From Sphingobacterium sp. (GTDB lineage Bacteria; Bacteroidota; Bacteroidia; Sphingobacteriales; Sphingobacteriaceae), in contig JAITTY010000007.1 of assembly GCA_031286695.1 (NCBI GenBank), positions 1 to 64,000 of the forward strand: 64,000 bases of DNA, given 5' to 3'. Under the pieces are notes generated by a model. It worked only from the letters and a program-made list of their open reading frames with translations, was not told the DNA's origin and did no database searches. Positions 1-9,700 of this stretch are shown here, in pieces. How positions within the stretch are numbered: the stretch's first letter is position 1; each line of letters starts with the position of its first letter. Both the position numbers and the translations under genes were made by a program.

Positions 1-32
1 TCCTGCGTGTCTACCAGTTCCACCACCTAGGC
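1..32 (-). tRNA. tRNA-Leu, 5' part only (cut by window start)
   Basis: Read on the minus strand, the 32 bases begin GCCTAGGTGGTGGAACTGG and continue into a D-loop/D-stem typical of bacterial tRNA-Leu. The anticodon lies outside the window, so the isoacceptor cannot be named. It starts five bases after the end of tRNA-Gly and is probably on the same primary transcript. Confidence 0.75.
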
Positions 33-37
33 AGGTG

Positions 38-110
38 AGCGAAAAACGAGATTCGAACTCGCGACCCCAACCTTGGCAAGGTTGTGCTCTACCAGCTGAG
101 CTATTTTCGC
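38..110 (-). tRNA. tRNA-Gly (anticodon GCC)
   Basis: A 73-base cloverleaf is visible on the minus strand. The acceptor 5' strand GCGAAAA pairs with TTTTCGC, the D-arm reads AGCTCAGCTGGTAGAGC, the anticodon loop is CTTGCCAAG (anticodon GCC) and the T-loop is TTCGAAT. The terminal CCA is not encoded. A consensus promoter lies about 50 bases upstream, and the next tRNA follows after five bases. Confidence 0.95.
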
Positions 111-163
111 ATTGGAATTTTATTTCAATTTTTAAAAGAACCTTGCGTTCCTTTTTGGTGATG

Positions 164-194
164 CAAATATAGAGCGAAAATTCAATATTGCAAA
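164..194 (-). promoter_or_regulatory. Promoter of the tRNA-Gly/tRNA-Leu transcript
   Basis: On the minus strand TTTG (191-194) is followed by 19 bases and TATATTTG (164-171). This is the Bacteroidota sigma-A pattern TTG / TAnnTTTG. Transcription would start near 157, about 47 bases before tRNA-Gly. Confidence 0.7.
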
Positions 195-222
195 ATATTT
201 ATTTACTTTCTTTTGATGTTTT

Positions 223-711
223 TTATAACTCCTTTGAATTCAGTATAGAAAAAATTAAATCACTCTCAAATCCGCGGGATAGTGCAAACTGATAAACTTT
301 GTTTTTAATTGCATAGCGGTCCTTGCCACTAATTTCACGGAGTTTTTTGTCAATGATATGAGTTAAGATTTGTTCATATTCATCGAGATCGATTTGCTTA
401 AATGCAATTTTTATCAATTGTTCGGATACCCGTTTTGCCTTTAGTGCCTGCTTGATTTTTACTTTGCCCCAGCCTTTCATGCGGAGCTTTCCGTTACAGT
501 AGGCAATAGCAAAGCGTTCTTCATTTAAAAAATTATCGGCGATCAAATTGGCCAATATATTTTCGACTTCTATTTCGTGTAGTCCCCAGCTGTAGAGCTT
601 ATCGCGTACTTCTTGCTGTGCGCGTTCTTGATAGACGCAATAGCTTTCCGCTTTCAACTGTGCCTGATGCTGCGTTAATATCTTCTTATTTCTTTTTTCT
701 TCGTCAAACAT
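223..711 (-). CDS. recX: RecX family regulatory protein
   Basis: 162 residues, near the usual RecX size. RecX binds RecA filaments and limits RecA recombinase and coprotease activity in the cytoplasm. Two parts are typical: the N-terminal repeat around residues 22-45 (AESYCVYQER followed by EVRDKLYSWGL) and the conserved segment near 63-90 (NEERFAIAY then KGWGKVKIKQAL), with the trihelical repeats that wrap the RecA groove. The start is an ATG. It is divergent from murF-alr, and a TATTTTTG -10-type element at 725-732 is a possible promoter. recA itself is not in the window. The family call is firm; any regulatory effect is inferred. Confidence 0.85.
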   Translation of the reverse strand: MFDEEKRNKKILTQHQAQLKAESYCVYQERAQQEVRDKLYSWGLHEIEVENILANLIADNFLNEERFAIAYCNGKLRMKGWGKVKIKQALKAKRVSEQLIKIAFKQIDLDEYEQILTHIIDKKLREISGKDRYAIKNKVYQFALSRGFESDLIFSILNSKEL

Positions 712-788
712 ATTGTCAAAATTTCAAAAATAATATGAAATAACTAAAAAAATGTTCAGTTTTGACACAATCAAAAAATATCAGGAGA

Positions 789-3230
789 ATGTACAAAATA
801 TCGGAAATCGCCCAGATTTTACATCCCAATCGCACATTTATCACGGATCCCAATTCTTTTGTCCAGCATTTATTTTACGACAGCCGTAAAATTGTCCAAG
901 CGGACAACGGGATTTTTTTTGCACTTCAGAAGAACAGAGATGGTCATCGGTATATCCGGGAAGCCTACGACAAAGGAGTTCGTAATTTTGTGCTTCAGAT
1001 CGATAGTGCACAGGAAATGGAGTTTTTGGATGCTAATATTCTTTGGGTAGCGGATAGTTTGGTCGCTATGCAGGAACTGGCAACTTTTCATCGGCAGAAA
1101 TTCGATTATCCTGTCATTGGAATTACCGGTAGCAATGGTAAAACGATTGTAAAAGAATGGCTTTTTCAGCTGATGTCTCCTGAATATAAGATCTATAGAA
1201 GTCCCAAGAGTTATAACTCTCAGCTTGGTGTGGCACTGTCGTTATGGGGATTATCCGATCAGTATAATCTTGCGCTAATCGAAGCGGGAATTTCAGAAAA
1301 AGGAGAAATGCTGCGCCTTGAGCAGATGATAAAACCGACCATAGGACTATTGACCAACATTGGTGTGGCACATAAAGCTGGTTTTAAATCGAAGGAGGAA
1401 AAGATTTATGAAAAGCTCGAGCTGTTTAAACATGTTGAAACCATGATTTTTCCGAATAGTTACCTTGAAAATGTTCAATTGCCTTATAGGCCGCGAAAAT
1501 TTTCCTGGGGGCTTGATGAGGGACTTTCTTTGGAAGTGTATTCCATCAAACAGGTTAACGACCGATTTACTATGGTAACCTTCTATTATACCGGACGCAC
1601 CTTTGCAGTTGAAGTACCCTTTGTAGATAAAGGAAATGTTGAGAATGCCATAAATTGTGTAGCGGTGATGCTACGTTTTGGTTATGAAAATGAAGTGATC
1701 GCATCAAGAATTAAAGAGTTGCAGCCTGTAGCGATGCGTCTTGAGTTAAAAAAAGGAAAAAAGAATAGCTCCATTATCGATGACTCGTATAGTAATGATC
1801 TGGATGCCCTACAGATAGCTCTGGAGTTTTTAAATCAGCAGGGACAGCATCCGTTCAAGATGTTGATATTATCGGATATCCCCGGTGTTAATATCGAGGA
1901 TGAAAAAAGTTTATCCAAGCTGAGACGTTTGCTTAGTGAGTATCGTTTGGATAAATTGATATTGATAGGTGAAGTATTGCCTAAAGTGGCTGCACAATTT
2001 GATGTGCCTTCCATTTCATATAGCGATACAGCCGCTTTTTTGGCCGATATAAAGTCGCTTTCTTTTGAAAATGCGACGGTATTATTGAAAGGAGGACGGG
2101 AGTTTCATTTTGAACGTATCAGTCAGCTTTTGGTTGCAAAATCACATGATACAGTGCTTGAAATCAATTTGAATGCACTGGAAAATAATTTGAACGTATA
2201 CCGACAGTTGTTGCCAAAACAGGTGAAGTTGATGACGATGGTCAAAGCCTTTTCTTATGGGAGTGGAAGCTTCGAGATAGCAAATCTTTTGCAATTCAAT
2301 CGGGTAGATTATCTGACTGTTGCTTTTGCGGATGAAGGAGTTGACTTGCGGGGCGCGGGCATAAAATTGCCTATTGTGGTGATGAGTCCGGATGAAAGTT
2401 CTTTTGAGTCCATCGTTCAGTATAACCTTGAACCGGAAATTTATAGCTTTAGAATATTGTTTTCCTTTTTGAATTTTCTGAAAACGAAACAAATAACTTC
2501 CTTTCCGATTCATATTAAGATTGATACCGGTATGCATCGGTTGGGTTTTATGCCTGACGAGGTCGATCGTTTAATAGCTGTGTTGCGTACGGAGGCGATT
2601 TTAGAGGTTAAATCTGCATTTTCCCATTTAGCGTCTGCAGGCAATGAAAAGGATCGAGAATTTACACAGCAACAAATTGATCTGCTGGATGAGTTTACGA
2701 AACGTCTAGAAAGTGGTCTAGGATATTCCTTTCTACGTCATATTGCAGCAACATCCGGTATTGAACTGTGGCCGAATGCGTATTTTGATATGGTAAGGTT
2801 GGGGATAGGTCTTTATGGTATCGATATTGAGCGTCATGATTTACCCATTAGGGAGGCGAGTACCTTGAAAACTAATGTGACGCAAATTAAATACCTCCCG
2901 GCAAGTGAGACCGTAGGTTATAATAGGCACGGTGTCCTATATAGAGATAGTAAGATCGCGACAATTAAAATTGGTTATGCGGATGGTTACGATAGGCGTT
3001 TTGGTAACGGTGTCGGTAAAATGTTGGTAAACGGTTTTTTAGTCCCTACTATTGGCGATATCTGTATGGACATGTGTATGCTGGATGTAACGGATGTGGA
3101 AGTTGGAGAGGAAGACGAAGTTATCGTTTACCCTGATATAAAGGCAGCAGCGAAGGCTATAGGAACGATCCCATATGAACTGCTGACCAGTATTTCCCAA
3201 CGCGTAAAAAGAGTATATTTTTATGAATAA
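789..3230 (+). CDS. murF-alr: Bifunctional UDP-MurNAc-tripeptide:D-Ala-D-Ala ligase / alanine racemase
   Basis: A fusion of two cytoplasmic peptidoglycan enzymes, 813 residues from the ATG at 789. The N-terminal half is a Mur ligase with the ATP loop GITGSNGKT at 111-119 and joins D-Ala-D-Ala to the UDP-MurNAc tripeptide. The C-terminal half, from about residue 455, is a PLP-dependent alanine racemase making D-Ala. The PLP lysine is expected at K486 in MVKAFSYGSG, an altered form of the usual VKADAYGHG, and the IGYADGY and GDICMDMCM motifs follow. The frame stays open upstream to a TTG at 762, but family proteins begin near MYKISEIA, so 789 is preferred. The fusion couples substrate supply with its use and is common in Bacteroidota. 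Confidence 0.93.
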   Translation: MYKISEIAQILHPNRTFITDPNSFVQHLFYDSRKIVQADNGIFFALQKNRDGHRYIREAYDKGVRNFVLQIDSAQEMEFLDANILWVADSLVAMQELATFHRQKFDYPVIGITGSNGKTIVKEWLFQLMSPEYKIYRSPKSYNSQLGVALSLWGLSDQYNLALIEAGISEKGEMLRLEQMIKPTIGLLTNIGVAHKAGFKSKEEKIYEKLELFKHVETMIFPNSYLENVQLPYRPRKFSWGLDEGLSLEVYSIKQVNDRFTMVTFYYTGRTFAVEVPFVDKGNVENAINCVAVMLRFGYENEVIASRIKELQPVAMRLELKKGKKNSSIIDDSYSNDLDALQIALEFLNQQGQHPFKMLILSDIPGVNIEDEKSLSKLRRLLSEYRLDKLILIGEVLPKVAAQFDVPSISYSDTAAFLADIKSLSFENATVLLKGGREFHFERISQLLVAKSHDTVLEINLNALENNLNVYRQLLPKQVKLMTMVKAFSYGSGSFEIANLLQFNRVDYLTVAFADEGVDLRGAGIKLPIVVMSPDESSFESIVQYNLEPEIYSFRILFSFLNFLKTKQITSFPIHIKIDTGMHRLGFMPDEVDRLIAVLRTEAILEVKSAFSHLASAGNEKDREFTQQQIDLLDEFTKRLESGLGYSFLRHIAATSGIELWPNAYFDMVRLGIGLYGIDIERHDLPIREASTLKTNVTQIKYLPASETVGYNRHGVLYRDSKIATIKIGYADGYDRRFGNGVGKMLVNGFLVPTIGDICMDMCMLDVTDVEVGEEDEVIVYPDIKAAAKAIGTIPYELLTSISQRVKRVYFYE

Positions 3231-3274
3231 TAAAGGATATTCTGCATTTTTGAATAATATTTGATTTTCAATTC

Positions 3275-3874
3275 ATGTTTAGCAAATTAATCAGAGGGTT
3301 TATTAATTATTTGATACGAGGTATCCTGGTGGTGGTTCCTCTAGCTGGTGCTATTTTTTTAATAGTTTGGATTGTTGCATCAGTTGATTCGGCATTGAAT
3401 CTAACTGAACATTTTTTGGAGGATGATAGAGGTCATCCTTTGTATATTCCGGGAATAGGTATTCTGACCGTTATTTTGGTGTTGGTTTTGGCTGGGCTTA
3501 TTTTTACAAATTTTGTTACAGATCCAATTAAAGTGTGGATTAATCATCAGATCCAACGTATTCCACTTTTAAATACATTATATTCTTCGATTAAAGATTT
3601 TACGGAGGCTTTTGTTGGTGATGCAAAGAAATTTAATGAACCTGTCTTGGTAACGGTGAATGAATTTGGTCTGAAGAAGATAGGTTTTTTAACGCAACAT
3701 GATTTAAAAAGCATTGGTCTTGAAGAAGATGTTATGGTGTATTTTCCATATTCATATTCTTTTGCGGGACAGGTTGTCATTATCAGTGCAGACAAGGTGA
3801 AAAAATTAGATATGTCTCCAACGGATGCCATGAAATTGGTTGTATCCGGTGGGGTGAGTGGAATAGCCCATTAG
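3275..3874 (+). CDS. DUF502 family membrane protein
   Basis: 199 residues. Two hydrophobic segments (about 13-35 and 58-80) flank a short periplasmic loop and are followed by a soluble C-terminal domain. The conserved pieces of DUF502 are present: IRGILVVVPLAGA near the N-terminus, FVTDPIKVWI and IPLLNTLYSSIKD in the middle, and VMVYFPYSYSFAGQVVII toward the C-terminus. The molecular function of the family is not established. It follows murF-alr by 44 bases on the same strand and may share its transcript; a strong terminator lies just downstream. Confidence 0.85.
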   Translation: MFSKLIRGFINYLIRGILVVVPLAGAIFLIVWIVASVDSALNLTEHFLEDDRGHPLYIPGIGILTVILVLVLAGLIFTNFVTDPIKVWINHQIQRIPLLNTLYSSIKDFTEAFVGDAKKFNEPVLVTVNEFGLKKIGFLTQHDLKSIGLEEDVMVYFPYSYSFAGQVVIISADKVKKLDMSPTDAMKLVVSGGVSGIAH

Positions 3875-3912
3875 TACTTTTTTGCAACAGTTGACTTTAA
3901 GATATACTCAAC

Positions 3913-3951
3913 AAAAAGGCCGGAAATTGTCCAACGATTCCCGGCCTTTTT
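3913..3951 (+). terminator. Intrinsic terminator after the DUF502 gene
   Basis: An 11-bp perfect stem AAAAAGGCCGG / CCGGCCTTTTT with a 17-base loop. The T-run on the plus strand and the A-run on the other side allow bidirectional use, also serving the convergent pirin gene. Confidence 0.85.
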
Positions 3952-4037
3952 GTTTTCGTCTGTTTTGTCCTTCTAATTGTACGCCCATTTGGCAGATACG
4001 TTTGCGATTGACACGTTTAAATGAAAAAATAGTGCTG

Positions 4038-4937
4038 CTAATTTTTTTTCTGACCTAAGGTCGGATTTACTGGTGGGATTGGAATATAGCCGTCATCTCC
4101 AGGAACTTTTGGAAATTCATGTTTTTCCCATTTTTCGCGCGCTATTTTTAATGTTTCAATATCCGAAGCGACAAAGTTCCAGTCGATATAGCGTTGTTCA
4201 GGAAAAGGTTCGCCACCGAAAATGTACACTGAAGTACCCGCCTTCATTTCGAATTCACATAGTTTCGCATCCTTGGCAACTAAAATCTGCTTTGGACCGA
4301 ATTCCTGACCTTCCGCATGAACAGTCCCATGAAGGATATATAATCCACTTTCGCCATATAGATGATCACCTAGTTTAATAGTTGCATCTTTTTCTGCTTT
4401 GATTTCAATAAGGTATAATGGGCTATATACGGGTACCTCGGAACGATGATCTTTAATTTCTCCTGCAATTAAGCGATAGGATACACCATCTTCGGTCCAA
4501 TGTGGAAGTTGGGGTTCTTCTATGTGAACAAAATTAGGTTCCATTTTTTCGAGTTCTTTTGGTAGGGCCACCCAAATCTGTAGTCCATGTAGGTCGTGCG
4601 GTGTGGATCTCAGTTGTTCGGGGGTTCTTTCGGAGTGTGTGACACCCTTACCTGCCGTCATCCAATTGACTGCCCCAGGTTTGATCTCCACGGCATTTCC
4701 TAAGCTGTCACGGTGCATAATGCTGCCTTCGAATAGATAAGTCAATGTTGATAACCCGATATGCGGATGTGGTGCAATATCCATAAAGTGCGGTTCGGCA
4801 ATGTTATCAGGTCCCATGTGGTCGATAAAGATAAAAGGGCCGACCATACGTTTCTGCCTGAAAGGAAGAAGTCGCCCAACTAAGAAATTGCCTATGTCAG
4901 CGGCTCTTTCTTCAATAACTATTGCAATATTTGACAT
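4038..4937 (-). CDS. Pirin family protein
   Basis: 299 residues, a two-cupin cytoplasmic protein of the pirin family, whose members bind a metal (usually iron) and in some bacteria act as quercetinases or redox-sensitive regulators. The metal-site region is visible in the N-terminal cupin as APHPHIGLSTLTYLFEG together with the later GKGVTHSERTPE. The C-terminal cupin (about 170-270) keeps the fold but fewer ligands, as usual. It is divergent from the kinase-like gene at 4983. The physiological substrate cannot be read from sequence. Confidence 0.88.
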   Translation of the reverse strand: MSNIAIVIEERAADIGNFLVGRLLPFRQKRMVGPFIFIDHMGPDNIAEPHFMDIAPHPHIGLSTLTYLFEGSIMHRDSLGNAVEIKPGAVNWMTAGKGVTHSERTPEQLRSTPHDLHGLQIWVALPKELEKMEPNFVHIEEPQLPHWTEDGVSYRLIAGEIKDHRSEVPVYSPLYLIEIKAEKDATIKLGDHLYGESGLYILHGTVHAEGQEFGPKQILVAKDAKLCEFEMKAGTSVYIFGGEPFPEQRYIDWNFVASDIETLKIAREKWEKHEFPKVPGDDGYIPIPPVNPTLGQKKN

Positions 4938-4982
4938 AATGTTTCCTTATTTTTGTGTTTCTAATCTACAGCAATTTAAGAA

Positions 4983-5582
4983 ATGTCAAGTATAATCAAT
5001 CGTTTTTTGGGTAAAAAGAGTGTAAGAAATGAAGAGCTTTTGGCACTGGCGGATAGGTTGTCTTTTAGGAACAGTCAGCTGGACAGTTTTTTGATCGATC
5101 ACCTTATACAAAGTAATAAAATAGATCCGGCGGACTTTTTTGCTTTTCAAGAACAGTTGCTTAAGCTTCATGTTGACCGATTTGAGTCGATGCAGGTGCA
5201 GCTTAGCTTGTTGAGCCAATATTTGCAGTTGGCTGAACGTTTTCTTCCAGCAGGTTTTTTAGTCAAATGGGAAAATAGGCTTCAGTCTCAGGAGGAGATT
5301 ATGTTGCCGCCGCTCATTCTTTTTCCTGTGGTACAGCACGCTGTTGAAAATGGTTATAATACGATGGCCTCTCATCCTGTCCGGATCCGATTATCGGGCT
5401 CATCCAAGCTGATTATGCTCGAAGTTAGCTATCGGGTGAATCATTATCTGGAAAGTCAGTTTAGCAGCACACTGATAGGTGATTTTCGACAGCGATTGGA
5501 TTATCTTTTTCCGGAAAAACATAATTTACTGTTGAATAGTAACAGCAATACCTCTCGAATAACTTTAACTATTCACCTTTAG
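4983..5582 (+). CDS. Degenerate LytS/YehU-type histidine kinase-like protein
   Basis: 199 residues, no membrane segment and no signal peptide. From about residue 75 the order of elements resembles the LytS/YehU-type kinase core: QLSLLSQYLQLAERF matches the helix before the ATPase domain, LPPLILFPVVQHAVENGYN sits where the N-box (PPLLLQPLVENAIKHG) is expected, and FRQRLDYLFPE near 160 matches the NxxxRLxxxY segment. The phospho-acceptor motif NPHFLFN, the N-box Asn and the glycine-rich ATP lid are missing. It is therefore probably inactive as a kinase, perhaps a binding or dimerisation partner. This assignment is my inference from motif order. It ends convergently with the HAD gene, overlapping by 4 bases. 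Confidence 0.6.
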   Translation: MSSIINRFLGKKSVRNEELLALADRLSFRNSQLDSFLIDHLIQSNKIDPADFFAFQEQLLKLHVDRFESMQVQLSLLSQYLQLAERFLPAGFLVKWENRLQSQEEIMLPPLILFPVVQHAVENGYNTMASHPVRIRLSGSSKLIMLEVSYRVNHYLESQFSSTLIGDFRQRLDYLFPEKHNLLLNSNSNTSRITLTIHL

Positions 5583-6361
5583 ATGATATTGAAGTGTTTT
5601 AATGCATTCCAGATGCCATTTTCATCAACGCTGTCTGTTATATAATCTGCAATTTCCTTTACCTCGGGGTTTGCATTCCCCATAGCAATTCCAATATGGG
5701 TGTGAGCCAGCATTGTAATATCGTTTCCACCGTCGCCAAATGACATGGTTTCTTCTAAGGTGAAGTTGAAATGGTCTAAAAAAACATCTATTCCGATTTT
5801 TTTGCTTTGCCCCATAGGGTTGACATCAGCAAAAATGGGTGTCCATCTCGAAGCAACTGAATTTGGCATCACATTTTCCATGAATTCAGCTTCTTCTTCA
5901 GGATTGATGAAAACATTGATCTGCATAACGGAGTCCAGATCAAAATCCTTTTCGTAATCTCGAACTGGTGGGGTAGGGACATTGACCTGCTGGTACATTC
6001 GGAGTACCTCCGGTGTAACCTGGTTCAAGGAAATTTCCTTTTCAGACATAAAGGAAAATGTCAGATCTTCACGCTTTTTAGCATAATCCAATAAGGAGCG
6101 AATGTCTTTTTGAGGAATGTTATTTTTATAAATGACTTCCTGTTCCTTTGTGACGCAATATCCGCCATTGAAGGTGATATATCCATCAAAATCGAGGTAA
6201 CGAATATGTCCTAGTTGATTGTAGGATCTTCCTGTTGAAACAAATACCTTGATGTTTTTTTCTTTTAATAATTGAAATGCCTGTTGAGTAGATTCGGGAA
6301 CTTGATGTGTTTTGAAACTTAGCAAAGTTCCATCGATGTCAAAAAAGATAGCTTTAATCAT
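5579..6361 (-). CDS. Cof-type HAD-superfamily phosphatase
   Basis: 260 residues from the ATG at 6361. The frame extends seven codons further to a TTG, but family members begin MIKAIFFDIDGTLL. HAD motif I is FFDIDGTL, motif II is VFVSTGRS, the motif III lysine lies near QSKKIGIDVFL, and motif IV is SFGDGGNDITML, typical of the Cof/YbiV C2-cap group. Such enzymes dephosphorylate sugar phosphates, FMN or other small phosphometabolites; the substrate is not predictable here. Confidence 0.88.
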   Translation of the reverse strand: MIKAIFFDIDGTLLSFKTHQVPESTQQAFQLLKEKNIKVFVSTGRSYNQLGHIRYLDFDGYITFNGGYCVTKEQEVIYKNNIPQKDIRSLLDYAKKREDLTFSFMSEKEISLNQVTPEVLRMYQQVNVPTPPVRDYEKDFDLDSVMQINVFINPEEEAEFMENVMPNSVASRWTPIFADVNPMGQSKKIGIDVFLDHFNFTLEETMSFGDGGNDITMLAHTHIGIAMGNANPEVKEIADYITDSVDENGIWNALKHFNII

Positions 6362-6464
6362 GGATTTTTGGGTCAAAATCAAATATACTAAATACTTAGG
6401 ATAGTGTAACTATTACAATATTAAATTTGAGCTGTTTTATCTCCTATATGGGAGTATCTGGTTT

Positions 6465-6737
6465 TTAATTATCTTGAGGATACATACCCGAATAGAAAAT
6501 TGTGGGGCTGTAAATGGTCAGTTGCGGTTTTAGATTTGGCCTGATATTGACTCCTTCGATGTGCATAAAAAAAGGAAGATCGAGAAGTTTATGCTGCTGT
6601 TTCTTGTTAAAGCGGAACCAGCCGGCGGTATTGTGTAACGCCAGATTTTCTTTAGTGGATTTTCGCAAAAATCTGACACAATCTTCTCTAATAATTTCGT
6701 AAATTTCAAGTTCAAAAAAATGTAAATTGTCTTGCAT
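6465..6737 (-). CDS. Small hypothetical protein
   Basis: 90 residues starting at an ATG, divergent from dnaE with 33 bases between the two starts. I do not recognise a family. The protein is polar to mildly basic, with no signal peptide or membrane helix; its N-terminus (LHFFELEIYEIIREDCVRF) looks helical. It is a plausible gene because it has an ATG start, fills the gap and does not overlap a better gene, but it could be spurious. The dnaE promoter may lie inside it. Confidence 0.45.
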   Translation of the reverse strand: MQDNLHFFELEIYEIIREDCVRFLRKSTKENLALHNTAGWFRFNKKQQHKLLDLPFFMHIEGVNIRPNLKPQLTIYSPTIFYSGMYPQDN

Positions 6738-6770
6738 TTAATGTGTTGTATTAAAGAGGGTTAGAATTTT

Positions 6771-9700
6771 ATGTATATTATTTTCGATACGGAAACGACG
6801 GGTTTGCCTAAGCGTTGGGACGCACCAATTACCGATACGGACAATTGGCCTCGCTGTATTCAATTGGCTTGGCAGATTCATGATGAGATGGGGAATTTGG
6901 TCGAACATCACGATTTCTTGATTAAGCCAGATGGATTTGATATACCCTATGACTCTGAAAAAATACACGGCATATCGACTGCGTTGGCAGAAGAACAGGG
7001 ATTGCCGCTGCAAGAGGTCCTAGAGAAATTCAATATAGCATTGAATAAAGCCAAGTTTGTTGTTGGACAAAATATTGGTTTTGATTTGAATATCATGGGT
7101 TGTGAATTTTACCGTTATGGTGTCACGTCTAATATGGCTAATATGCCTGTACTAGATACCTGTACGGAAGTAACAGCTGAACTTCTGAAAATTCCAGGCG
7201 GTCGTGGTGGACGCTTTAAACTACCCAATTTGACCGAGCTGCATTCCTATTTATTTGGAGTGCCATTTGCTGAGGCACATAATGCAACAGCCGACGTTGA
7301 GGCGACAACACGTTGTTTTTTGGAACTTGTAAGAAGAGAGGTATTCACAGCTGAAGAACTTCAGGTAGACACAGGCTACTTCGTCGATTTTAAAACTAAA
7401 AATCCAGGCCCTGTACCTACTGCAGGACTTCAACATATCAATTTAAAAGCGGCCTCTGATGAGATTAGAAAGCGGTCTGAACCAGATGAGGTTAAAGTTG
7501 TTGTTGACGCGGATGCACTGGCTGCTTTAAAGCGTGCAAAATTTGCCCATTTACATAATCACTCTCAGTTTTCGATCCTGCAGTCAACGATGTCCTACGA
7601 TAAGTTAGTGTCGGCAGCGGTAAAGGATAATATGCCTGCTGTTGCGTTAACGGATCACGGAAATATGATGGGGGCTTTTGAGTTTGTTTCTCGTGTTATA
7701 GGTCATAATAAAGAAGTTGAAGCACAAAATGCGGAGGCAGTTGAGAATGGAGAGGAGCCTACCGGTCAGCTTTTAAAGCCAATTGTTGGTTGTGAGTTTT
7801 TTGTTTGTGAAAACCACAAAGATAAGTCCAGGAAGGATAATGGTTATCAGATTGTGTTATTGGCGAAAAATAAACGTGGGTACCATAATTTGGCTAAACT
7901 GGCTTCTTTTGCTTATACCTCAGGTTTCTATTATGTGCCGCGGATTGATAAAGATCTTATTCTTCAATACAAGGAAGATGTTATTGCTCTGTCAGGTAAC
8001 TTACAGGGGGAAGTCCCGAATAAAATATTGAATATTGGTGAGAGCCAGGCCGAAGAAGCCTTGGTGTGGTGGAAAGAACAATTTGGGGATGATTTTTACC
8101 TGGAATTGATGCGTCATGGTCAGGAAGATGAGGATCGTGTGAACCAAACGTTGCTGAAGTTTTCCCGTAAATATCAGGTTAAAGTTGTTGCGACCAATAA
8201 TACATATTACGAGAAGAAAGGCGATGCGCATGCACATGATATTTTGCTGTGTGTGAAAGATGGTGAGAAACTTTCCACGCCAAAAGGTCGTGGGCGAGGG
8301 TTTCGTTTTGGTTTACCGAATCAAGAGTATTATTTCAAGTCTTCAGACGAAATGAAGACTTTATTTAATGATCTGCCTGAAGCGATTTTAAATATTCAGG
8401 AGATTGTTGATAAGGTAGAGATATTTAAGTTAAACCGCGATGTCCTTTTGCCTAAATTTGATATCCCTGAGGAATTTCAAGTGGAAGCCGATCTGGAAGA
8501 TGGCGGAAAACGTGGTGAAAATAAATACCTGGCCCATCTCTGTTATGTGGGGGCGGAGAAACGCTATGACGAAATTACGACTGATATTCGGGAGCGCCTA
8601 GACTTTGAGTTGGCTACCATTGAGAAGACTGGGTATCCAGGCTACTTTTTGATTGTTCAGGATTTTATTGCGGCAGCCCGAGATATGGGAGTTTCCGTGG
8701 GACCGGGTCGGGGATCTGCTGCTGGTTCGGCGGTAGCCTACTGTCTGGGGATTACCAATATCGATCCGATTAAATATGACTTGCTTTTCGAGCGTTTCTT
8801 AAATCCCGACCGTGTGTCGATGCCCGATATCGATATCGATTTTGATGACGAGGGTCGTGGACGTGTCATGCAATATGTAATCAATAAATATGGTGCTAGT
8901 CAAGTTGCCCAGATTATTACCTATGGTACTATGGCAGCGAAGTCATCCATCAAAGATACAGCGCGTGTATTGGACTTACCTTTGGGGGATGCCAATGAAA
9001 TTGCCAAGCTAATTCCGAATCTTAAGTTATCCAAGATTTTTACCTTAGATGATGCCGGTTTAAAGGAAAAGCTAAGGACTGAGGAAATTGAAGCCGTCAA
9101 TAGATTGAAATCTATTGCGGATGGTGCTGGATTGGAAGCGGAAACGATCAGACAGGCCCGGGTGTTGGAGGGTTCTGTACGAAATACCGGTATTCATGCC
9201 TGTGGCGTTATTATTACACCAGACGATATTACTAATTTCGTTCCTGTTTCTTTGGCAAAAGACTCAGATCTTTATGTGACGCAGTTCGATAACCACGTTG
9301 TTGAAAGTGCCGGTTTGCTGAAAATGGACTTTTTGGGTTTAAAGACACTGACACTGATTAAAGATACTGTTGAAAATGTCAAATTAAGCCATGGTATTGT
9401 GCTGGATCCGGATCAATTTCCAATCGACGATGAGCTTACATATGAGCTCTTTCAGCGTGGAGAAACCATAGGGGTGTTCCAATATGAATCTCCTGGAATG
9501 CAGAAATACATGCGCGACCTAAAGCCGACAGTATTTGCCGATTTGATTGCGATGAATGCACTCTATCGTCCGGGACCAATCGAGTACATCCCAAGTTTTA
9601 TTAAGCGTAAGCACGGTATAGACCCTATTGTTTACGATTTGGATGCTTGTGAGGAATACCTCAAGGAAACCTACGGTATTACAGTTTATCAGGAGCAGGT

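Noticed and set aside
762..788. TTG start for murF-alr nine codons upstream of the ATG at 789
   Set aside because: Family proteins begin at the MYKISEIA segment, and the extra residues have no conserved character.
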